From contig NC_035794.1 of NCBI RefSeq assembly GCF_001653235.2, positions 124,001 to 188,000 of the forward strand: a stretch of 64,000 nucleotides of DNA, in the 5' to 3' direction. Shown piece after piece: positions 57,112 through 64,000 of this stretch. The translations under genes and the position numbers were made by a program. Within the stretch, counting starts at the first letter, position 1. Each line of letters opens with the position of its first letter. This stretch comes from Pochonia chlamydosporia 170 (Eukaryota; Ascomycota; Sordariomycetes; Hypocreales; Clavicipitaceae). The notes under the pieces were generated by a model. The model was not told where the DNA came from, did no database searches, and saw only the letters and a program-made list of their open reading frames with translations.

Positions 57112-59532
57112 TAAATCCCCTTATAGATTAATAAGAAGGGGAAAGAGAAGGAACTACTATTTAGGCCTCTATATAGGATATTAAGAGAAGAACTTATTAT
57201 CCTTTACTAAACTCTTATTAAGCTTCTAGATAAAGGATTTATTTAAGCTAGTAGCTTAGTAGCCTTTATACCTATACTCTTTATGTAAAAACTAGGTAGG
57301 AGACTCTAATTCTATGTGAACTATTAAGCACTTAATGTAATTACACAAAAGGACTAATACCTACTACTCTTAATTAATAAGACCCTATAAGCTATATCTA
57401 AGGCTAAGTAGCTTACTAAGTTAGACATTATTGCTGCCTTTTATAAGATCTACATTAAGAAAGAAGATAAATAAAAGACTGCCTTCTAAACTTACTATAG
57501 ACTCTTTAAGTAGCTTATTATACTATTTAGGCTAATAGGAGCCCCTATAACCTTCTAATAGTATATTAACTAAACCTTATAGAATTACCTTAATAAGTTT
57601 TATTTAGCCTATATTAATAATATCTTAATCTACTTAGATAAGTTCCTAAAGAACTATTAATAGAAGGTTAAGTAAGTACTATAGAGACTTTAGAATGCTA
57701 GCCTATAGGTAGATATTAATAAATATAAATTTAAGACTAAGAGTATAAAGTACTTAGGCTTTATTATAGAAGTAGGCAAAGGAATCTAAGTAGACTCTAA
57801 GAAGATTTAAGCTATCTAGCTATAGGAAGAATCTAAGACTATAAGAGAAGTATAATAGTTTATTAGTTTTATAAACTATTATTACTAATTTATCTCTATA
57901 TTCTTAAAGATTATAATGCTACTTACTATATTAACTAAGAAAGATGCCTAGTTTATATAGTTACCTAGCTATTAGGCTTCTTTTAATAAGCTTAAGTTAC
58001 TACTAATTAGTGCCTCCCTATTAGCATAGTAGGATCCTAACTAAGAGATAGTAGTAGAGATAGACTCTTCTAGCTATATTATTAGAGGTTTACTATTATA
58101 AAAAGATAACTAGGAACTTTTATAGCTAGTTGCCTTCTTCTCTAAAAAGAATACTCCTACTAAATATAACTACCCTATTTATAATAAGAAGTTACTTGCT
58201 ATTATCTGCTGCTTAGAGTATTAAAACCTAGAGCTATATAGTATTACTTTATTTAAGATTCTTATAAACTACCTTAATCTTTAGTACTTTATAAAGAAGT
58301 AATAGCTTAGTAAGAGATAAGCTAGATAGGCTAAGATTCTATTATAGTATAACTTTATTATTTAGTATTACTCTAGCAAATAAGTAGTAGTCCTAGATAT
58401 ACTTTTATAATAGGAATAGGATATACTAGTAGGACTTAATAATAAGAGACTCTAAGAATATAAGATATAGCTATTTTAGTTAGTTAAGGGAAAAAAGAGA
58501 GCTATATGCTTACACATTAAAGCTTCTATTAAGGCTAGCTTTATTAAGAAAGGCAATATAGATTAATCTAAGAACCCTACTACTAGCTATAATCCTAATA
58601 TTAAGAATCCCTTTACTGTAACTAACCTATAAGAACTATAGACTAAAGGGTTATAGAAGTATAACTAATACTAGCTAATAAGAGAGGTAGTTTAGAAAGG
58701 TAATAAGCGCCTGCTATTATAGTAGGGGTTACTAATTACCTTATTAGAATGCTCTATTAATAAAGGATACTAACTCTATTAGTAAGAGAGAATTTAGATT
58801 CCCTAATATAAGCTACTACACATAAGAATTATCTAGAATACCTATAACTTAATATTAACTAGCTACCTAGGTAGGAATATACTTAAGTCTCTAGTTAGCA
58901 AAAGATTCTACTAGCCTAGGTTAGATAAAGATATATAGTAGTTTATATAAAACTATAATATTTATAGTTAAAGTACTATATAGAGGGAAAAATAGTATAA
59001 ACTACTTAAATTACTCCTAGTACTAGACTAGATCTAGTCTAAGATATCTATTAACTTTATTATTAACCTTCCCCTAATAAGCTCTAATAGTATAATTAAC
59101 CTAATAGTAATTACAGATTAACTATTAAAGAGCATTATCTTAGAACCTATACTTATAATTACCGCAAAAGTAACTGCTAAAATAATAATAAAATGCTTTA
59201 TTAATATTATAAATTCCCTAGAGTAATAGTTACTAATTAAGGTTTATAGTTTACTAGCTATCTCTAGCGCTACTTATATTAACTCTTATAAGTCTAGTAA
59301 TGCCTTTCTACTGTATAGCACCTATAGACTAATAGGGCAACTAAGAGAGCAAACTAGAAAGTAGAAAGATACTTATATATCTTTATAGTATATACTTAAA
59401 GTAATTAGGATAATCTACTACTAATAGTAGCTATAGCCTTAAATAATAAGATAGCTACTACTATAAGTATTAGCTTATTCTTTCTTACCTATAGATATTA
59501 TATTAACCTAATCTAAGTTAATAAACTGCTTT
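57112..59532 (+). repeat. Second copy of 2,421-bp duplicated pol segment
   Basis: Direct repeat of 54690-57110. Unlike copy one it continues in register past its end (59533 onwards) into the rest of integrase, the chromodomain-like tail and the 3' LTR. Confidence 0.9.
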
Positions 59533-60182
59533 ACTCTAATAATACCTCTCTAATAGCAAAGGCAGAGGCCCTAGTTAAGAGGCTATAAGAGGCAATAGAA
59601 TAGGCCTAGGCTATAATAGCCTTAGCATAGAAAGTACAGGAAAAACACGCTAATGCCTAGAGATAGCTTACAGACTAATTTAGAGTAGGAGACTAGGTCT
59701 AATTATAATTATATAATATTTAATCTAAGAGACCTTCTAAGAAGCTAGACTAGGTAGTAGTAAAGTATAAGGTAATAAAACTTATTAGCTTACATGCCTA
59801 CTAATTAGATATACTACTAGGCATATATAATACCTTTTATATTAGCTTGCTAAGGCTAGTAGCTAATAACTATCTACTATTATAATAGATAGATAACTAC
59901 TACTCTCTAGTAATTCTTAATAATAAAGAAAATAAGAAATATTACGTGGAATTAATAGTAGGCAAGAAGAAAACTTAAGGAAAGTAGCAGGTTAGGGTAA
60001 AATAGACTAGCTAGGCAAAACCCACTTAGGAACTACTTAAGGCATTTAAGGAAATATCCGCTCTTAACTAGTATAAGAAAGAGCATAGTAAGATTAAAGA
60101 ATAATATAGAGGTTTAAGAGAATATAGTATTTCTATTTATCTTACTTCTACTCTAATGTAAGCCTCTAAAGGAGAGAGGTAT

Positions 60183-60411
60183 TATAACAGGCTAAGCCTA
60201 ATAGTAGCTTAGCTTGCGCTCTTGCCTTTATCTCTAACCTTATTACTAGTAACTCCTAGCAATAAGCAAGATTAATAGAAGCAAGCTTATAAGCCTATAA
60301 GAGCTCTATAAGCTTTTATATTCTTATTCTCTTCTTTCTTTCCCCCTTAGCTTTAGATACTTATTCTAGTTATTCTAGCTAGTTATTAATATACTTGCTT
60401 AAACTATTACA
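60183..60411 (+). repeat. 3' LTR of element D
   Basis: 229 bp, starting TATAACAGGCTAAGCC and ending in TTACA, keeping the canonical CA end that the 5' copy has lost. Followed directly by the TATAA target duplication. Confidence 0.85.
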
Positions 60412-60780
60412 TATAAAAGGCAACCTTATATCTTATAGTATAAGTATTACTCTCTTCTTTGCTAGTAATAGATTATAGCTTTAATATCTTGCTAGCAATA
60501 GGCTATAGCTTTAATAGGCTATTATAGCTTTCTTACTACTTATAAAAGGCAACCTTATATCTTATAGTATAAGTATTACTCTTTTCTTTGCTAGTAATAG
60601 GCTATAGCTTTAATAGGTATAGGGTAGGCTTTATATACTTAGCATTATAGCTTTCTTACTGCTTATAAAAGGCAACCTTATATCTTATAGCATAAGTATT
60701 ACTCTTTTCTTTGCTAGCAATAGGCTGCAGCTTTAATAGCTATAGGGTAGGCTTTACGTGCTTAGCATTATAGCTTTCTT
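60412..60780. repeat. Tandem array, right part (about 125-bp units)
   Basis: Units starting TATAAAAGGCAACCTTATAT lie at 60412, 60541 and 60664 (spacings 129 and 123 bp). Each carries ATTACTCTxTTCTTTGCTAG and a TAGCATTATAGCTTTCTTAC-like end. They continue the unit at 51872, with element D inserted between. Confidence 0.85.
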
Positions 60781-63700
60781 ACTACTTATTCTCTGCAAAC
60801 TTTACTAGAAAAAGAGGTAGCTATAAAGCCTTTGCCTATGCTACTGCCTTATTATTAAAATAGTCTAGCTGCCTAGATAGACTATCTGCTAGGTTAGCTA
60901 GTCCTAGATAATATTATATTATAAAATTAAAGGGATATAGCTTATCTAGCGCTATAATCTGCCTACTTATTAGCTTAGGCTTAAATGCTAGATACTTATA
61001 GTTTAAATAGTTTATAATAATATAGACTAGGTATATAGAGTATATAAGATAATATCTCTATATTCTAAATGCCTCCTAGATAGCTAGTAGCTCTATATTA
61101 GAGGTAGTATAATATAGCTTAATAGGTAAGAGCTTTCTTAATATATATACTACTAGGTGCTAGTAATCTAGCAGTAATTATGCTAGTATAGCTCCTATAG
61201 TAAAGCCTAAAGTATTAGTCTCTAGCTATAATAGTATATCTAGATTAAAGTATACTAGAATAGGCGCTTCTTAAAACTATTATTTTAGCTCTTAGAATGC
61301 TACTATTATATTACTATTTAGCTAGAAGTTATCTTTACTATCTCCCTTTAGAAGGTCTATTAGTAGAATAATTATCTTGCTATATTCTTTTATAAATTAT
61401 TAATAGAATCCTATAAATCCTAAGAAGAACCTTATATCTATTATGCTATAAGGTAGTAGCTAGTTAATAATAGCCTAGATATACTCTAATTCTATCTTAA
61501 TTCTCTTATTAGTTACTATAAATCTAAGAAATCCTACCTTTATAACTAAAAAGTTATATTTATTAATATTTATATATAGCTTTACCTTATAGAGCCTTTC
61601 TAGCACTTAGTAAATATACTATTTATACTCTATAATATTACTACTATATACTAGGATATTATCTAGGTATATAATATAGATAGTATTAATTAGCTTCTCT
61701 AAGGTATTATTAATATATTCCTAAAAGGTTACTAGAGTATTAATTAAGCTAAATAGTATTATAAGATACTTAAAGTAACTATATTAGCACTAAAAGGCAG
61801 TCTTCTACTTATTACTCTTATAAATATATAGCTAGTAGTAAGCATCTTTAAGGTCTAGTTTAGTATATACCTTTATATCTCTTAGCCTATTAAGAATCTT
61901 AGTAATTAGTAGTAAGAGTGCTTTATCCTTTCTTATAACCTTATTAAGGCCCCTATAATCTATATATAGGTATAGCTAGCTCTCTTTCTTTAGCATAAAG
62001 AGAATTAAAGCTTCTACTAGGCTTATTAACCTTCTTATCTAGCCTTATTATACTATACTAGCTAGGTACTTATAGAGAACTTATAGCTCTTTCTCTACTA
62101 GGCTATAGATAGGTCCCTAAGATAGTATTTGCCTATTCTCTAGTTTAATAGTATATATTTAGCCTTTAAGGGAGAATAGTATAGTAGCTTTCTTCTTAGA
62201 GAATATATCTTAGTATTCTATATAGGCACTAGGTACCTCTTTCTCTACTTCTCTACTACTATTAAGATAGTTATTAGGTCTAGTAATTTAGTCTAGATAG
62301 AAACCCTATTAAAGCACTAGTATAACTGCTAATTAGTTTGCCTTATAGCATACTTATTACTTTTCTTATGCTATTAAGAGCTAAGAGGCTAGAATTAGGT
62401 ATCTCTAGTACTCTTATTTCTAACTTATTACTACTAGCTTATACTCTAAAGCCTAGTCTATTCTAAGAATAAGGTTTTCTCTAGCATTAGCAATATAGCA
62501 GCTAAGTTAGCATATTCTTATATAGCTAGTACTATTAGTAATTCTTATAACTTAGTTAAGAACCCTATAGTATAATAATAGGGTTTCTACTATACTCTCT
62601 AACCTCTACTAGTTAGGCTATATATTCTTCTAGCTTATTTTACTTAATAAGCTTAGTTTAATAATAGTATATATAGCGCCTAGGTTAAATAGCATATTTA
62701 TAGCTATCTAGCTATAATTCTACTATAGTATTACCTATATCTATATCTATAGGTCTTTAGGTTTATCTATAGTAGACCTAGCTTTCTACTTATATATAAT
62801 TAAGATAGGTAATTTATTTAGGTTTCTTATAGCTTAATTGCTACTCTATCTATAGGTAGAAGTAGTATAGTAACTACTACTATAAGTTTTATAATTAGGT
62901 TTCTTATAGTTAGGTAAGATATATTCTAGTTTTTAATATTTATAGTATATTATTTTAGATACTTATAAGGGTAATATCCCTATTAAGAATACTACTTTTT
63001 TGCTACTTACTTGCTATTTATTTATTGCTATTAGTAATTATAAGCAATCTTATTTTTAGTCTCTCTACCTACTATATTCTCCTTTAGCGGGTTTAATTAT
63101 AATCTTTATCTTCTTTTCTTACCCTATAAGATAATTCTAGCTTTTTAGAAACTCCTAGCTAAGTACCTACTTTCTTATAGTATTATTTAGGCTATTAATA
63201 AATATATAGATTTATAACTACTCTAGAATAGGCTTAGGAAGTTTAGCCTCTACCTTACTCTAGACCTTCTTATATACCTAGAAGGTCTATTCTTTCTTCT
63301 ATTAAAGGCCTATTAGTATCTTTATTACTTCTAAGCAGTATAAGTCTTTATCTATAGTTCCTTTCTTTAACTATTTAATAAAGCTAGCCTATAAGTAGTT
63401 TTAATACTAGATAAGTCTATCTACTATAGTATATCTTATCTATTATTACTTTATATCTTTAGTAAGGTAGCTACTAGTATAAGCAATCTTAGTAGTATTA
63501 TTAGGAAAGCTATACTAATTTATAGTAAAGGCAGCATTAAGGTCTAAGAGAAAGTATTATAGGCTCTTATAGGTATCCCCCTTATATATAGGTGCTTTTA
63601 GCTGTGCCTTTATAATGCTATATTATAGCTATAGCGCTATAAGCTTAGTATAGAGTTAAGATAGTAAAGGTACTTTACTGCTTCTTTATTTCTTCTTAAT

Positions 63701-64000
63701 ATCCTTTAGTTATAATTCTAATATAGCTAGCTCTACTTACTTTCTTATAAGTTATAGCTTTCTTATAACTCTATTAATAGCCTCTTAAATTGCTATTTTA
63801 TCTTCTACTTCTATAGTTATACTTACTTGCTAGTTTAGGAGAGTATCTTAGGAGAAGTTCTTAGTAGACCTAGAGAGCGCTAAGCTTTTAGTAGTAGTTA
63901 CTGTATATTTACTATATAGGGTTAGTTTAGTAGGAGCATTTATATCTATTATCTTGCTGCCTTATCTAATAGTCTGCTGCCCTAAAGAGTAGAGAGATTA
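60781..64000 (-). mobile_element. Gypsy element C, RNase H-RT and upstream part (right of nested insertion)
   Basis: On the minus strand reverse transcriptase is readable around 61,900-61,650: IKVYTKLDLKDAYY, LYIYKSNK, YFKYLIILFSLINTLVTF, TIYIIYLDNILVY. RNase H would lie at 61,400-60,800, and protease and gag towards 64,000, where the element runs off the window. Together with the integrase part at 50,400-51,871 it forms one minus-strand element, with the tandem array between integrase and RNase H. RIP-degraded throughout. Confidence 0.7.

Larger units (their letters stand above)
52000..60411 (+). mobile_element. Complete Ty3/gypsy chromovirus-like retrotransposon (element D), RIP-inactivated
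   Basis: Bounded by two 229-bp LTRs and TATAA duplications (51995-51999, 60412-60416). Plus-strand order: gag at about 53,090-53,800 (YGNPNVKARAIERLRSLRQK, IFLPKFKRELADLGG) with a zinc knuckle at 53758-53799 in which Cys and His codons have become Tyr codons; protease region; reverse transcriptase and RNase H (LDIIAAFYKIYIKKEDK, AYINNILIYLDKFLKN, KYLGFIIEVGKGI); integrase; and a C-terminal chromodomain-like tail (KKYYVELIVGKKK, AKPT, about 59,935-60,060). Hundreds of in-frame stops. The RT-integrase segment is present twice because of the duplication at the N; without it the element would be about 5,990 bp, a normal size. Confidence 0.85.

Noticed and set aside
40203..64000. Centromere
   Set aside because: AT-rich nested repeats would fit, but the stretch is explained by RIP-mutated gypsy elements and its size within the window is not decisive.
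1..64000. tRNA, rRNA or CRISPR
   Set aside because: No B-box-containing cloverleaf, no rRNA core sequence and no regularly spaced short repeats were seen by eye on either strand.

Overview
This window comes from a filamentous ascomycete, most likely a Sordariomycete and possibly Hypocreales. The evidence is short introns (44-80 nt) with GT..AG ends and CTAAC-type branch sites, fungal-only families (HET, WSC, 2EXR, C2H2/fungal-type regulator) and heavy RIP-like decay of its repeats. I could not run searches. Family names rest on motifs and domain order read from the sequence; exon models were checked for frame and splice-site consistency by hand.

The window has two compartments. Positions 1 to about 40,200 are ordinary gene-bearing sequence. 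They hold a 3'-truncated GH105-type hydrolase, an AHSA1/SRPBCC protein, a WSC membrane protein, a HET-domain protein, a protein-kinase-like gene, a cytochrome P450, a small NTF2-like protein, a 7-TM protein, a small secreted cysteine-rich protein, a four-gene cluster (20,414-31,284), a secreted WSC protein, a 2EXR protein and a secreted subtilisin-like protease. A RIP-inactivated nucleoside-phosphorylase (NLR N-terminal) pseudogene and an alkaline phosphatase fragment lie at 34.5-36.7 kb. Positions from about 40,200 to 64,000 are AT-rich, stop-codon-riddled nested Ty3/gypsy retrotransposons with no intact gene.

The most interesting unit is the same-strand cluster at 20,414-31,284. In transcription order it holds a PxpA/LamB-YcsF protein, an MFS transporter, a 1238-residue fusion enzyme (biotin carboxylase, KipA/PxpC-type, KipI/PxpB-type, biotinyl domain) and a C2H2 regulator. 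Bacteria use PxpA, PxpB and PxpC as an ATP-dependent 5-oxoprolinase. Here all three parts sit together, with B and C fused into a biotin carboxylase that lacks the amidase half of urea amidolyase. This suggests a dedicated uptake and ring-opening pathway for 5-oxoproline, another lactam or a urea-like compound.

The repeat compartment can be partly resolved. A complete gypsy chromovirus-type element (52,000-60,411) has two 229-bp LTRs and TATAA target duplications. It sits inside a roughly 125-bp tandem array within an older minus-strand gypsy element. Its pol region occurs twice (54,690-57,110 and 57,112-59,532) on either side of a single N, which points to an assembly join. An unmutated relative of its LTR survives alone at about 17,480-17,700.
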